Shown: in pieces, positions 53,181 through 63,466 of the stretch | Layout of the letters: every line of letters starts with the position of its first letter | Position numbering within the stretch: the first letter of the stretch is position 1 | The notes under the pieces: generated by a model | Seen by the model: only the letters and a program-made list of their open reading frames with translations | Told to the model about the DNA's origin: nothing | Database searches by the model: none | Source of the DNA: Methylobacter luteus IMV-B-3098 | GTDB taxonomy: Bacteria > Pseudomonadota > Gammaproteobacteria > Methylococcales > Methylomonadaceae | Length of the DNA stretch: 64,000 nt | Direction: 5' to 3' | Assembly (NCBI RefSeq): GCF_000427625.1 | Contig: NZ_KE386569.1 | Span: 3,727,289 to 3,791,288, forward strand | Made by a program: the position numbers and the translations under genes

Positions 53181-54097
53181 TTGAGCTGCAATTCCCGCAG
53201 TTTCATCAGGGCATAGACAGATTCTAAATGAGGGCACGCAATGCCTTCCCGTCTGCCGGCACGTAAAGCATTGCCTAAGATCACTTCTGTTTCCATAAGA
53301 TGGTTGTTTTCATAATCCAGAAGCATACTGGTTTTATAGGGTGGCATGGCATAGGTGTTTTTGATATTGATATCAATAATATCATCGGGTAGACGATGTC
53401 CACACGCTTCAGCGATGTCAAAAATTTCCTGCATGATATGACGCACAAAAGTTTCCTGAGATCGCAGAATATCAAGGGTTGGCAGACCACCAGATAGAAC
53501 TGATAATGGATTAAAAGCCGCATTCCAGATACATTTTTGCCAGCGCCGAGTAATAATATTTTCAGTCGCTTCGCATTCAATACCGGATCGAATAAATAAT
53601 TCGCAGAGTCTCGCGGTTTTGGTGCTGATGAAACCAGGCAAATTGCCGATCGCCAGATGGCCATAAGCCAGATGCAATATTTCTCCAGAATTAATCCGAT
53701 TGCTGCAAATAAACGCCAGGCCGCTGATGACTTCATTGTCTGGGAAAGCTGTCAGCATTTCCTGCTCGATTTCAACGCCATTCTGGATGAATACAATGGC
53801 TGTTTCATCAGTTACAGCGGGGCGGATCAATGAGGCTAAATCAATGCCGGGAAGCACTTTCGTGCAGAGCAAAACATAATCCGCCGTGCCTTTAAAATCC
53901 ACCGCATTTTTCAGCACTTTGGATGGGGTAAAAGTCCAGCGGCCAAGATCATTGCTATTGATAGTATAGCCATATCGTTTGACGTGCTCATAATCGGAGC
54001 GGCAGACGACCGACACATCAGCGCCTGCTTTAGCCAATAGTGCGCCATAGAATGCGCCAATGGCGCCTGCACCTATAATGAGTATTTTGCTAGACAT
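53168..54097 (-). CDS. panE: 2-dehydropantoate 2-reductase (ketopantoate reductase family)
   Basis: NADPH-dependent reductase expected to make pantoate for coenzyme A synthesis. 309 aa; Rossmann motif GAGAIGAFYGALLAKAG at 8-24 and the C-terminal helical domain with KCIWNAAFNPLSVLSGG, containing the family Lys and Asn. Substrate may differ, as the family is broad. It overlaps hda by 8 bp. Confidence 0.85.
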   Translation of the reverse strand: MSSKILIIGAGAIGAFYGALLAKAGADVSVVCRSDYEHVKRYGYTINSNDLGRWTFTPSKVLKNAVDFKGTADYVLLCTKVLPGIDLASLIRPAVTDETAIVFIQNGVEIEQEMLTAFPDNEVISGLAFICSNRINSGEILHLAYGHLAIGNLPGFISTKTARLCELFIRSGIECEATENIITRRWQKCIWNAAFNPLSVLSGGLPTLDILRSQETFVRHIMQEIFDIAEACGHRLPDDIIDINIKNTYAMPPYKTSMLLDYENNHLMETEVILGNALRAGRREGIACPHLESVYALMKLRELQLNHLA

Positions 54098-54791
54098 GGT
54101 TGTCGTCCATAATCTGTTTCAGAAATGGAATGGTTAACTTGCGTTTGGCGGCCAACGATGCCTGATCAAGTTTTTCCAGCAGAGCCCACAATGAAGCCAA
54201 ATCTCTAACATAGTGTGTCAGTAGAAAACGGCCGGCTTTCGGAGAGATCTCAAAGCCCATTTGATTAGCTTTAAAGGTTAATGCCGCAATTCTGTCATGA
54301 TCGGCTAAAGGCTGTATTTTTAACGCCAGTCCCCAATTAAGCCGGGTTTTAAGATCAGGTAATTGAATCGCGATGTCATTGGGTGCACGATGTGCAGATA
54401 AGATAAGTTTGTGGCCGCGATCACGATGCTGGTTAAAAAAATTAAAAAAAGCCATTTCCCAAGTTGGGTTACCGGCCAAGTGTTCAATATTATCAAAGCA
54501 AACGACGTCGATTTCATCAAGACCGCCGAGCATAATCGGATCAGGTAAGGCTGAATTCGAAAAAGAGAAAAAGAATGAACTGAGCCCTAGTATATATGCT
54601 TGGCAGCAGCAGGCTTGCAATAAATGGCTTTTTCCCTGGCCGTGTTTGCCCCAGAGAAAAATTTGTTGCTCGCCAGTGCCTGCAATACAGTTTTGCAAAT
54701 GAGTGATGATTTCTTGATTGTCGCCAGGGTAGAAATTATTAAAAGTCTGATTGGCCCTGAATTCAAAATGTAAGGGAAGTTGCTTTGCCAT
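54090..54791 (-). CDS. hda: DnaA regulatory inactivator Hda
   Basis: DnaA-like AAA+ protein that, with the sliding clamp, makes DnaA hydrolyse ATP so that replication does not restart too soon. 233 aa: N-terminal clamp-binding motif QLPLHF, Walker A GKHGQGKS (48-55), Walker B VCFDNIEHL. Lacks the DNA-binding domain of DnaA. The order arsC-wrbA-DUF2069-hda on one strand is a known gammaproteobacterial arrangement. Confidence 0.92.
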   Translation of the reverse strand: MAKQLPLHFEFRANQTFNNFYPGDNQEIITHLQNCIAGTGEQQIFLWGKHGQGKSHLLQACCCQAYILGLSSFFFSFSNSALPDPIMLGGLDEIDVVCFDNIEHLAGNPTWEMAFFNFFNQHRDRGHKLILSAHRAPNDIAIQLPDLKTRLNWGLALKIQPLADHDRIAALTFKANQMGFEISPKAGRFLLTHYVRDLASLWALLEKLDQASLAAKRKLTIPFLKQIMDDNHV

Positions 54792-54793
54792 TA

Positions 54794-55752
<959 letters not shown>

Positions 55753-55831
55753 TTAAAATGATTTATATATCAGTGGTCTTAATCCCCTTCGGGAGAGAAG
55801 GAAGGATAATACCGTCATCGAATTGGAGCAG

Positions 55832-56179
55832 CTACAAAATAGCCAGCACATCTTCCGGCGGTCGGCCAATAGCGGCTTTGCCATTGGCAATCACAATAGG
55901 ACGTTCAATCAATACAGGATTGTTTACCATGCCATTGATCAGTGCCTGGCGGTCCAGCGATTCATCATCCAAGCCAGCGGCTTTGTATTCGGCTTCTTTT
56001 TTACGCATTAATTCACGAGGCTCCATGTCCAGTTTTTCCAGGATATCATTCAACTCTGCAGCGCTAGGAGGCGTTTTCAGGTATTCGATAATCTCTGGTT
56101 CAATACTCTGTGCTTGCAATAACTCTAGGGTTTGACGCGATTTACTGCAACGCGGGTTGTGATAAATTTTTACGCTCAT
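55832..56179 (-). CDS. arsC: Arsenate reductase, glutaredoxin-dependent family (ArsC/YfgD)
   Basis: 115-aa thioredoxin-fold protein. Cys11 lies in HNPRCSKSRQTL, and NPVLIERPIVI carries the conserved arginine. Members reduce arsenate with glutaredoxin, but the copy next to hda (yfgD in E. coli) is of uncertain function, and there is no ars operon here. Confidence 0.88.
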   Translation of the reverse strand: MSVKIYHNPRCSKSRQTLELLQAQSIEPEIIEYLKTPPSAAELNDILEKLDMEPRELMRKKEAEYKAAGLDDESLDRQALINGMVNNPVLIERPIVIANGKAAIGRPPEDVLAIL

Positions 56180-56351
56180 GATTACCTATCCATTGGGCAC
56201 AAGTGCTCGTTAAAACAAAAAAGCTATAATAGCATTTTTAATAAAAATCACGCTTTAAAACGAATGGCCTAAAGACATGCCGACTTGAGTTTCGTACGAA
56301 GTTAGGTTTGAACAATTGAAAGCAGTTCACTCTGCGTAAAAGGTAAAGGTA

Positions 56352-57227
56352 GTGACAATAGATACGATAAAGGATAGAGCCAGTCAATACTGGTTATTAG
56401 CACGATTTGACAAGCCTATCGGCATATTGATTTTATTGTGGCCAGCGCTTTGGGCACTTTGGATCGCCGGTGATGGCAAGCCCGACTTATTGGTCTTGAC
56501 TGTTATCTGCCTGGGCGTGGTGCTAATGCGGGCGGCTGGTTGCGTGATTAATGATTACGCCGATCGCGAATTTGATCCGCATGTGGAACGAACCAAACTG
56601 CGCCCTATAGCTGCGGGCAAGGTTAAGCCTAAGGAAGCCTTGATTGTTTTTGTCGTGCTGTGCGTGCTTTCTTTCTGTTTGGTGTTGTTGCTGAACACAT
56701 ACACGATTCTGCTGTCCTTCATTGCGGCATTTCTGGCAGCCAGTTATCCTTTTATGAAGCGCTACACGCATTTGCCGCAAGCTTATCTGGGCATAGCCTT
56801 TGGTTGGGCGGTGCCGATGGCGTTTAGCGCACAGACTAACAGTATTCCAATTGTGGCCTGGATTATGTACTTGGCCACGATTTTATGGGCATTAGTCTAT
56901 GACACCATGTATGCCATGGTCGATAAAGACGATGACTTAAAAATAGGCATCAAATCGACTGCTATTTTATTTGGCGAATATGACCGGCACATCATGGCGA
57001 CTTTGCAGCTCATTATTCTGAGCCTGCTGATCATTGTCGGACAAATGAAGGGTTTGGGCTGGTTTTATTATGTCGGGTTGCTGATTGCAGCGAGTTTATC
57101 TGTATATCAACAGATGCTGATTTTTCATCGCGAAAAAGCACGGTGTTTTAAGGCCTTTTTGAATAATAATTGGTTTGGCTTGGCTGTTTTCGCAGGATTT
57201 TTTTTGGATTATTTCTGGAAGGTATGA
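56352..57227 (+). CDS. ubiA: 4-hydroxybenzoate octaprenyltransferase
   Basis: Membrane enzyme that attaches the prenyl chain to 4-hydroxybenzoate in ubiquinone synthesis. 291 aa, eight to nine membrane segments; the two Asp-rich sites are NDYADREFD (67-75) and [12 protein letters not shown]. Start GTG 56352 with AAAGGTA nearby. ubiC, its usual neighbour, is not adjacent. Confidence 0.95.
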   Translation: MTIDTIKDRASQYWLLARFDKPIGILILLWPALWALWIAGDGKPDLLVLTVICLGVVLMRAAGCVINDYADREFDPHVERTKLRPIAAGKVKPKEALIVFVVLCVLSFCLVLLLNTYTILLSFIAAFLAASYPFMKRYTHLPQAYLGIAFGWAVPMAFSAQTNSIPIVAWIMYLATILWALVYDTMYAMVDKDDDLKIGIKSTAILFGEYDRHIMATLQLIILSLLIIVGQMKGLGWFYYVGLLIAASLSVYQQMLIFHREKARCFKAFLNNNWFGLAVFAGFFLDYFWKV

Positions 57228-57261
57228 TGACCGGCCTTCATAAGGATAGCTCTTGTTTTTT

Positions 57262-57298
57262 GCATGCTGGAATTTCGCGAAGCTCAATCCCAGCATGC
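57262..57298. repeat. REP-like palindrome between ubiA and the sulfurtransferase
   Basis: GCATGCTGG (57262-57270) and CCAGCATGC (57290-57298) form a perfect 9-bp stem with a 19-base loop containing TTCGCGAA. No T-run follows on either strand in the reading direction, so it resembles a dispersed extragenic palindrome more than a terminator. Confidence 0.5.
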
Positions 57299-57316
57299 CG
57301 CTTCGTTATCAAAAAG

Positions 57317-58171
57317 TTACGCTACGGCAACGCTCCTGTTTTTATCTCTAATCCAGTCACTCCAGGATCCCGCATAAAGTTTAGAGCCGGTTAAACCGGC
57401 ATATTCCATTGCCAGCAGGTTATGACAGGCTGTGACTCCAGAACCGCACATGTGCACTGTTTGTTTCGAAGGCGTATTGTGTAATAGTTGCTTGAATTGT
57501 TCGCGCAATGCGTCAGCGGATAAAAATAAGCCATTGGCATCGAGATTTAACTGAAACGCCCGGTTTAATGCGCCGGGTATATGGCCGGCAACGGGATCGA
57601 TAGGCTCCTGCTCGCCGCGGTAACGCTCAGGGGTTCTGGCATCAATCAGCTTAATAGTTCTCGCGGCCAATTTGTCTCGCACCTGTGCGGCATTCAGCCA
57701 TTGGTTTTCGTCAAGATACATTCTGAAAATGGCGGGTTCAATGACCGGCAGCGTCGTGGTTAACGCATAGCCCTGTTTTTGCCACTGTTTAATGCCGCCG
57801 TCCAGCACAGCCACTTTCTCATGGCCCATGCAGCGTAGCAACCACCACAGGCGTCCGGCGAAAGCGCCGCCGGCATCATCGTATGCCACAACTTGGCTTT
57901 GATTGGTTACGCCCCATTGTCCCAGTTTTTTGGCTAATAAAGAAAAAGACGGCAGCGGATGACGGCCGGTCAAGTTAGTGACCTCCGAGGATAAGTCTTT
58001 ATTTAGATGCGCATAGCGGGCATTGGGTAGATGGCTTTGGCGATAGGCTTTAGCGCCGACATCTGCGTCGGCTAGTGAGAAACGGCAGTCAAAAATGATC
58101 CAGTTAGGATCATTGATATGCTGGTTCAGAATGTCTGCCGAAATCAAAGTGGTGTATCTCATGTTTTTCAT
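57317..58171 (-). CDS. sseA: Sulfurtransferase, 3-mercaptopyruvate type
   Basis: Two rhodanese domains in 284 aa; the active Cys242 sits in the loop CGSGVTA, the 3-mercaptopyruvate form (thiosulfate enzymes have CRxGxx[R/T]). DARTPERYRGEQEPID opens the second domain. The start codon overlaps the stop of the upstream oxidoreductase gene by 4 bp; Met4 is an alternative start. Confidence 0.9.
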   Translation of the reverse strand: MKNMRYTTLISADILNQHINDPNWIIFDCRFSLADADVGAKAYRQSHLPNARYAHLNKDLSSEVTNLTGRHPLPSFSLLAKKLGQWGVTNQSQVVAYDDAGGAFAGRLWWLLRCMGHEKVAVLDGGIKQWQKQGYALTTTLPVIEPAIFRMYLDENQWLNAAQVRDKLAARTIKLIDARTPERYRGEQEPIDPVAGHIPGALNRAFQLNLDANGLFLSADALREQFKQLLHNTPSKQTVHMCGSGVTACHNLLAMEYAGLTGSKLYAGSWSDWIRDKNRSVAVA

Positions 58172-59145
58172 ACCGTTAAGATGATTTTGCCGATGTGTTG
58201 ACTGCTTTCCATTAACGCATGGGCTTGAGCTGCTTCTATTAACGGAAAAGTAGTATGAATTATAGGTCTTATTTGGCCGTAGTCGAGTAGGGGCCAGACC
58301 TGTTCAAGCAGATTCTTGGCGATATCGGCTTTAAAGGCGGTTTCTCTGGCACGCAATGTCGAACCGGTAACAGTTAGGCGTTTCAGCATGATAGGCAGCA
58401 GATCGATTTCTGATTTCTGGCCTCTTTGTAACGCGATCTGCACCAGGCGGGCGTCGAAAGCCATGCATTTTAAATTTCGCGGAAAATAGTCGCCGCCAAT
58501 CATATCAAGTATGACATTGACGCCATTGCCGCCGGTTAATTGTCTGATTTCTTCGACAAAGTCCCGTTCATTGTAGTTAATCGCTGCATCGGCGCCAAGT
58601 TCGATGCAGAACTGGCATTTAGCCTCGGAACCGGCCGTGACGAAGACTTTGGCATCAAAAGCTTTGCTCAGCTGAATGGCTGTCGTGCCTATGCCACTGG
58701 TGCCGCCGTGGACCAATAACGTTTCGCCGGCCGAAAGTCGGGCGCGGTCAAATACATTGCTCCAGACCGTAAAAAAAGTTTCCGGCAGGGCTGCCGCTTC
58801 GACCAAACTCATGTCCTTGGGTATGGGTAGACATAGATCTGCCGAGGCTAGACAGTATTCGGCATAGCCACCGCCTGTTACCAACGCGCAGACTTGATCG
58901 CCTTCCTTAAGATGCGTGGGATTTTCGCCGATTGCTGCAACAGTTCCGGCGATTTCCAGGCCCGGAATATCAGAAGCGCCTGGTGGTGGCGGATATAGGC
59001 CTTTACGCTGCATGACATCGGGTCTATTAATACCGACTGCCGCCACTTTTATCAATACTTGGCCTGCTGAAGGCGTAGGGACGGGACGTTCTGTCGGCTT
59101 TAAAACTTCAGGTGTACCGCTTTCAGTAATTTCGATGGCGATCAT
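58168..59145 (-). CDS. NAD(P)H quinone oxidoreductase, zinc-free MDR family
   Basis: 325 aa, zeta-crystallin/PIG3-like. N-terminal GroES-like domain (GINRPDVMQRKGLYPPPPG) and nucleotide fold with LLVHGGTSGIGTTAIQLSKA. The catalytic-zinc Cys/His pattern of alcohol dehydrogenases is absent. It forms a two-gene unit with the sulfurtransferase. Confidence 0.9.
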   Translation of the reverse strand: MIAIEITESGTPEVLKPTERPVPTPSAGQVLIKVAAVGINRPDVMQRKGLYPPPPGASDIPGLEIAGTVAAIGENPTHLKEGDQVCALVTGGGYAEYCLASADLCLPIPKDMSLVEAAALPETFFTVWSNVFDRARLSAGETLLVHGGTSGIGTTAIQLSKAFDAKVFVTAGSEAKCQFCIELGADAAINYNERDFVEEIRQLTGGNGVNVILDMIGGDYFPRNLKCMAFDARLVQIALQRGQKSEIDLLPIMLKRLTVTGSTLRARETAFKADIAKNLLEQVWPLLDYGQIRPIIHTTFPLIEAAQAHALMESSQHIGKIILTV

Positions 59146-59306
59146 ATTGTCAGTCTCAGGCTGAGTTGATGAGTTTTTATAGGTACAACGTTTTGGAATA
59201 AAACGATAATGCCTAAGCCGGCTTTGAGTAAAGAAAAATGATTATACTGGGTCAGGTTGCAGGTATCATATGCGCTGGTTGTTTTTATGTTGGAGATGAA
59301 GAATAG

Positions 59307-60338
59307 ATGATTCGTGCAGGTATTGTAGGTGGAACCGGCTACACGGGCGTGGAGTTATTGCGGATTCTGGCATCGCATTCGGAAGTTGACGTTGCGGTCG
59401 TGACATCGCGTTCGGATGCCGGATTGAGAGTGGATGCGCTTTATCCGAGCTTAAGAGGCGCTATCGATGTGGTATTCAGCCAGCCTGATGTGGAAACACT
59501 GGCTACATGCGATGTGGTTTTTTTCGCTACACCTAATGGTACAGCAATGCAGATGGCCGAGCAGTTGCTGGCTCGTGGTGTCAAGGTGATTGATCTGTCG
59601 GCGGATTTCAGGGTTAAAAACGTCAAGGATTGGGAAAAATGGTACGGCATGCAGCATGCCAGTCCTGATTTAATTGCCGAGGCTGTTTATGGCCTGCCGG
59701 AAGTCAACCGAGCAGCAATAAAAACGGCTAGTCTGATAGCTTGCCCAGGGTGTTATCCCACTGCGGTGCAACTGGGTTTCTTACCGTTGATTGAACAGGG
59801 CTTGATTGATGCGGATCATTTGATTGCCGACGTGAAATCCGGCGTCAGCGGCGCCGGGCGCAAGGCAGAACTGGCTACATTGATGAGTGAAACCGGTGAG
59901 AGCTTCAAAGCCTATGCCGTCAGTGGGCATCGTCATTTACCGGAAATCAGGCAAGGCCTTGAGATTGCGGCAGGAAAATCGGTCAGTCTGACATTTGTTC
60001 CGCACTTAACTCCGATGATTCGCGGTATTCATGCCACTTTATATGGCCAGCTGAATGCCGGTCACCATGATATACAAGCGTTATATGAAAAAAGATATGT
60101 CAATGAGTATTTTGTTGATGTGCTGCCTAGCGGCGCACATCCGGACACGCGCAATGTAAGAGGCAGCAATATGTGCCAGATCGCCGTGCATAAGCCGCAA
60201 GGCGGTCAAACGATTGTGATTTTATCAGTTATCGATAACCTGGTGAAAGGCGCGGCCGGACAGGCAATCCAGAATATGAATCTGATGTTTGGTCTAGCGG
60301 AAGAGTGTGGGTTAAAGATAGTAGCGTTATATCCATAA
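59307..60338 (+). CDS. argC: N-acetyl-gamma-glutamyl-phosphate reductase
   Basis: Third step of arginine synthesis, NADPH-dependent. 343 aa: [18 protein letters not shown] nucleotide motif and catalytic Cys149 in [22 protein letters not shown] near the end. GGAGATGAAG precedes the ATG. Other arg genes are not in the window. Confidence 0.97.
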   Translation: MIRAGIVGGTGYTGVELLRILASHSEVDVAVVTSRSDAGLRVDALYPSLRGAIDVVFSQPDVETLATCDVVFFATPNGTAMQMAEQLLARGVKVIDLSADFRVKNVKDWEKWYGMQHASPDLIAEAVYGLPEVNRAAIKTASLIACPGCYPTAVQLGFLPLIEQGLIDADHLIADVKSGVSGAGRKAELATLMSETGESFKAYAVSGHRHLPEIRQGLEIAAGKSVSLTFVPHLTPMIRGIHATLYGQLNAGHHDIQALYEKRYVNEYFVDVLPSGAHPDTRNVRGSNMCQIAVHKPQGGQTIVILSVIDNLVKGAAGQAIQNMNLMFGLAEECGLKIVALYP

Positions 60339-60404
60339 TTGTTGACTAAAATGCTAGGTATAGTCATAATTTAACTTAATTTCAATTACTTAATATTTGT
60401 ATTT

Positions 60405-60737
60405 ATGTCTGATCCAATTATTTTTACTGACAGTGCTGCTGCTAAAGTAGGTGAATTGATTGCCGAGGAAGGCAATGACAATCTGAAACTGCGAGTTTAT
60501 GTTTCAGGCGGTGGCTGTTCAGGGTTTCAATACGGTTTTACTTTTGATGAAGACGTTAATGAGGATGATACTTTGGTTGAAAACGGCGGTGTAACGGTTC
60601 TGATTGACTCTATGAGTATTCAGTATTTAACCGGTGCTGAAATCGATTATAAAGAGGATTTATCGGGTTCTCAGTTTGTGATCCGTAATCCAAATGCCAC
60701 GACTACTTGCGGCTGCGGGTCTTCGTTCTCAGCGTAA
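60405..60737 (+). CDS. erpA: Iron-sulfur cluster insertion protein ErpA
   Basis: A-type carrier that delivers 4Fe-4S clusters to target enzymes, including the isoprenoid enzymes IspG/IspH. 110 aa with the three ligand Cys at 38 ([11 protein letters not shown]), 102 and 104 ([11 protein letters not shown]). Position beside argC and anmK is typical. Confidence 0.95.
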   Translation: MSDPIIFTDSAAAKVGELIAEEGNDNLKLRVYVSGGGCSGFQYGFTFDEDVNEDDTLVENGGVTVLIDSMSIQYLTGAEIDYKEDLSGSQFVIRNPNATTTCGCGSSFSA

Positions 60738-60748
60738 TGCTGTTTGTT

Positions 60749-60773
60749 GGGCGGTCAATTGGCCGCCCTTCTT
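60749..60773. terminator. Bidirectional terminator erpA / anmK
   Basis: GGGCGG (60749-60754) pairs with CCGCCC (60763-60768), with inner T-G and C-G pairs around AATT, then TTCTT. It lies between two convergent genes 38 bp apart. Confidence 0.7.
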
Positions 60774-60775
60774 AT

Positions 60776-61894
60776 TCAGATTGCTTTATTGCCTTGATAA
60801 AGCCCACCCAAAATTACAGCTTTATTTGCTCCCGTCACTTCTTTAAGGTTACCCGGCTGATGGTTTAAAGTCTGTCTTGCTAGCCATGCAAATGCTATAG
60901 CTTCCACATGATCTGGATGAATCCCATATAGCTCCGTCGAACTAACAGGGCAGTTAAGATTCTGCCGGATCAGTTCTAACAGATAATCATTATGGATGCC
61001 ACCGCCGCAAATTAATACCTGCTCCGTTAGCGGAGCGTATTTTTGAATGGCCTCACAAATAGTAATGGCTGTTAAAAAGCATAAGCTGGCCTGAATGTCT
61101 TCAGCTTTATAGTCCGTTGTTTTAATCTTTTGATTCAACCACGACAGTGAAAAATATTCTTTACCGGTACTTTTGGGCGGATGGATGCTAAAGTAAGTGT
61201 CTTGTTTTAAATTAGCCACTAAATCATGGTTAATTTTGCCTGTTTTGGCCCATATTCCGTTCTTATCATAGGCCAGATTAAGATGTTGATTAATCCACAA
61301 GTCCATCAATGTGTTTCCTGGACCTGTATCGAATCCTGTAACTTTGGAAGATTGATGGGCGGGTAAGACCGTGATATTGGCAATACCACCAATATTAACG
61401 ATGCAGCGATGCTCGGTCCGGTGATTGAATACGGCCTCATGAAAGGCTGGAACCAGTGGAGCTCCTTGCCCATTTGCTGCAATATCGCGGCGTCTGAAGT
61501 CAGCCACCGTAGTAATGCCGGTTTTCTCGGCAATGATGTTCGGGTCGCCAATTTGCAAAGAAAAAGGAAGCTGAATGTCGGGCGCGTGGTAAATCGTTTG
61601 GCCATGGCTGCCGATTGCGATGATCGATGAGGCGCGGACTTTTGCCTTGGCGAGCAGCGAGTTGACAGTTTCCGCGAATAAATGGCCCAGTCGGGTATCC
61701 AAAGCGCCATAGTCTTTAAGGGAAATCAGCACGTCAGGCTCGCTGAGTCGTTGGATTGTGTTTTTGATCTCGGGTGAAAAAGGTAAATAGTCGAACGCGA
61801 TCAGCCGAGTTTTATGGTCTTCAAAATCTACCAGACTTGCGTCGATTCCATCAAGACTGGTCCCAGACATCAAGCCGACATAAAGCTCAGGCAT
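60776..61894 (-). CDS. anmK: Anhydro-N-acetylmuramic acid kinase
   Basis: Recycles cell-wall anhydroMurNAc to MurNAc-6-phosphate with ring opening. 372 aa: LMSGTSLDGIDASLVDF at the start, GFDTGPGNTLMDLWI and ICGGGIHNDYLLELI later. It lies 8 bp downstream of the M23 peptidase gene, which fits a shared role in murein turnover. Confidence 0.96.
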   Translation of the reverse strand: MPELYVGLMSGTSLDGIDASLVDFEDHKTRLIAFDYLPFSPEIKNTIQRLSEPDVLISLKDYGALDTRLGHLFAETVNSLLAKAKVRASSIIAIGSHGQTIYHAPDIQLPFSLQIGDPNIIAEKTGITTVADFRRRDIAANGQGAPLVPAFHEAVFNHRTEHRCIVNIGGIANITVLPAHQSSKVTGFDTGPGNTLMDLWINQHLNLAYDKNGIWAKTGKINHDLVANLKQDTYFSIHPPKSTGKEYFSLSWLNQKIKTTDYKAEDIQASLCFLTAITICEAIQKYAPLTEQVLICGGGIHNDYLLELIRQNLNCPVSSTELYGIHPDHVEAIAFAWLARQTLNHQPGNLKEVTGANKAVILGGLYQGNKAI

Positions 61895-61902
61895 TGGTTG
61901 TT

Positions 61903-63288
61903 TTAATTATATTGGGATTGTGTTTTTGCAAACAAACTCTTGGCTTTAATCTGATTAAGCTGAGCTAAGAACGGTTGCGTTTGTGATTTAAAGTCAGCCA
62001 GCAAATCTTCACTGATAGGCAAGGAGTTTGGCAGTTTAACTGTTTCCGGATTGCGATAAACACCATCAACATGAAATTCGTAGTGCAAATGAGGACCTGT
62101 AGCCAAACCGGTTTGGCCTACATAACCGATAACATCGCCTTGTTTAACGTGACTGCCAACCTGAAGGCCCTTTTTAAATTTGGAAAGATGCGCATAAAGA
62201 GATTCATAGTGATCCCCATGTTTGATGATTGCAACTTGTCCATAACCGCCTTTACGGCCACTAAAAATAACTTCGCCGTCGCCTGTGGTTTTTACAGGCG
62301 TGCCTGTCCTGGCGGCATAATCGACGCCTTTGTGAGCACGAATTCTGTTCAGTATTGGATGCTTGCGTTTCAGATCAAAATGGGAACTGATGCGCGCGAA
62401 ATCAACAGGTGTACTTAAGAAAGCCTTTTGCATAGACTGTCCATCGGGCGTGTAGTAATTGGTGCTACCTGTTTCATCTAAATATCGGACTGCTGTATAA
62501 GTCGATCCCTGATTGGTAAATTGCGCGGCAATGATTTCGTCGGTATCGGTCTCTTTGCCGTTAACAACCTTTTTTTCATAAACAACAGTGAAATAATCGC
62601 CATTCCGTAGATTGGTCGCAAAATCGATATCCCAAGCAAAAATATCGGTAAGTTGCATGATCAATTCTTTTGACAAACCGGCATCTAGTCCATCCAGAAA
62701 CAAAGATGTCTCAATAGTGACATGTGCGCTTGCGGTTTTATAATTGGAAGCCTGATTCCGCATCTGCAATGATGTTTCTTTTTCAAATGGCTCATATGTT
62801 TCGGTTTCGTCAGTATGATTAAGTTGAGATTTGCCAAAATCCAAGTGAGAAACATTAGTAGGTATTTCCTTCAGGCGCGTCCTATTGTCAGCAATATGAA
62901 TTGAAGTAGTTTTGGTTGAGTGTGGCGTAATTATTGAGCGCTTTCGAAAGCTCAATTGGGATAACGCTAGGGATTGTTCCTTGTTAGCTCTTGGGAAGTG
63001 AGATTTTTTAGAAAGCTTAGCAGATGCTATATGTTTTTTGTTGCTTTTAGAGGCCGAGGAAGTATGTTTCCTGCTAGTTGAAGCTATAATCAGTTTCTTG
63101 TGACCTTCTTTAGAAGAACTAATATTTTTCTTTTTAAAAGATTTTCCGTGTTTGGAATGCTTAGTTGATGAAGCAACAGTTTTAGCCGCACCGGTTTTAT
63201 GCGCCGGTATTGTCTGTGAGTAACTGGTAGTTGCTGTAAAGACTGCGCTTATTCCCAAGAGCAAGGTCGTATAAATTCTTTTTTTCAC
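61903..63288 (-). CDS. M23 (LytM) murein endopeptidase, MepM-like
   Basis: Periplasmic zinc peptidase expected to cut peptidoglycan cross-links. 461 aa: signal peptide (1-25), a long Ser/Lys/His-rich segment (about 40-98), an OapA/Csd3-like middle domain (about 185-300), then LytM with all ligands: His319 and Asp323 in HKGVD, His400 and His402 in GPHLHYEF. The same gene sits between tyrS and anmK in other gammaproteobacteria. Confidence 0.92.
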   Translation of the reverse strand: MKKRIYTTLLLGISAVFTATTSYSQTIPAHKTGAAKTVASSTKHSKHGKSFKKKNISSSKEGHKKLIIASTSRKHTSSASKSNKKHIASAKLSKKSHFPRANKEQSLALSQLSFRKRSIITPHSTKTTSIHIADNRTRLKEIPTNVSHLDFGKSQLNHTDETETYEPFEKETSLQMRNQASNYKTASAHVTIETSLFLDGLDAGLSKELIMQLTDIFAWDIDFATNLRNGDYFTVVYEKKVVNGKETDTDEIIAAQFTNQGSTYTAVRYLDETGSTNYYTPDGQSMQKAFLSTPVDFARISSHFDLKRKHPILNRIRAHKGVDYAARTGTPVKTTGDGEVIFSGRKGGYGQVAIIKHGDHYESLYAHLSKFKKGLQVGSHVKQGDVIGYVGQTGLATGPHLHYEFHVDGVYRNPETVKLPNSLPISEDLLADFKSQTQPFLAQLNQIKAKSLFAKTQSQYN

Positions 63289-63466
63289 GAGATTATGGCT
63301 AAGTTATTGAAACATAAGTAAAGCATGCATTATCAAGAAACTTTCTATTTCATTTTAAGGGTTTTTAAAGGTTTTACCAAATAATAGACGATATAAAGAT
63401 TTATTCTATGGAATGGTTCATTAATTCTATAATAATGTTTTTAATACTTGATAGTGGAGAAAGACA

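Noticed and set aside
55758..56135. Plus-strand open frame opposite arsC
   Set aside because: Antisense of a clear ArsC-family gene; the translation is Ser/Arg-rich shadow sequence.
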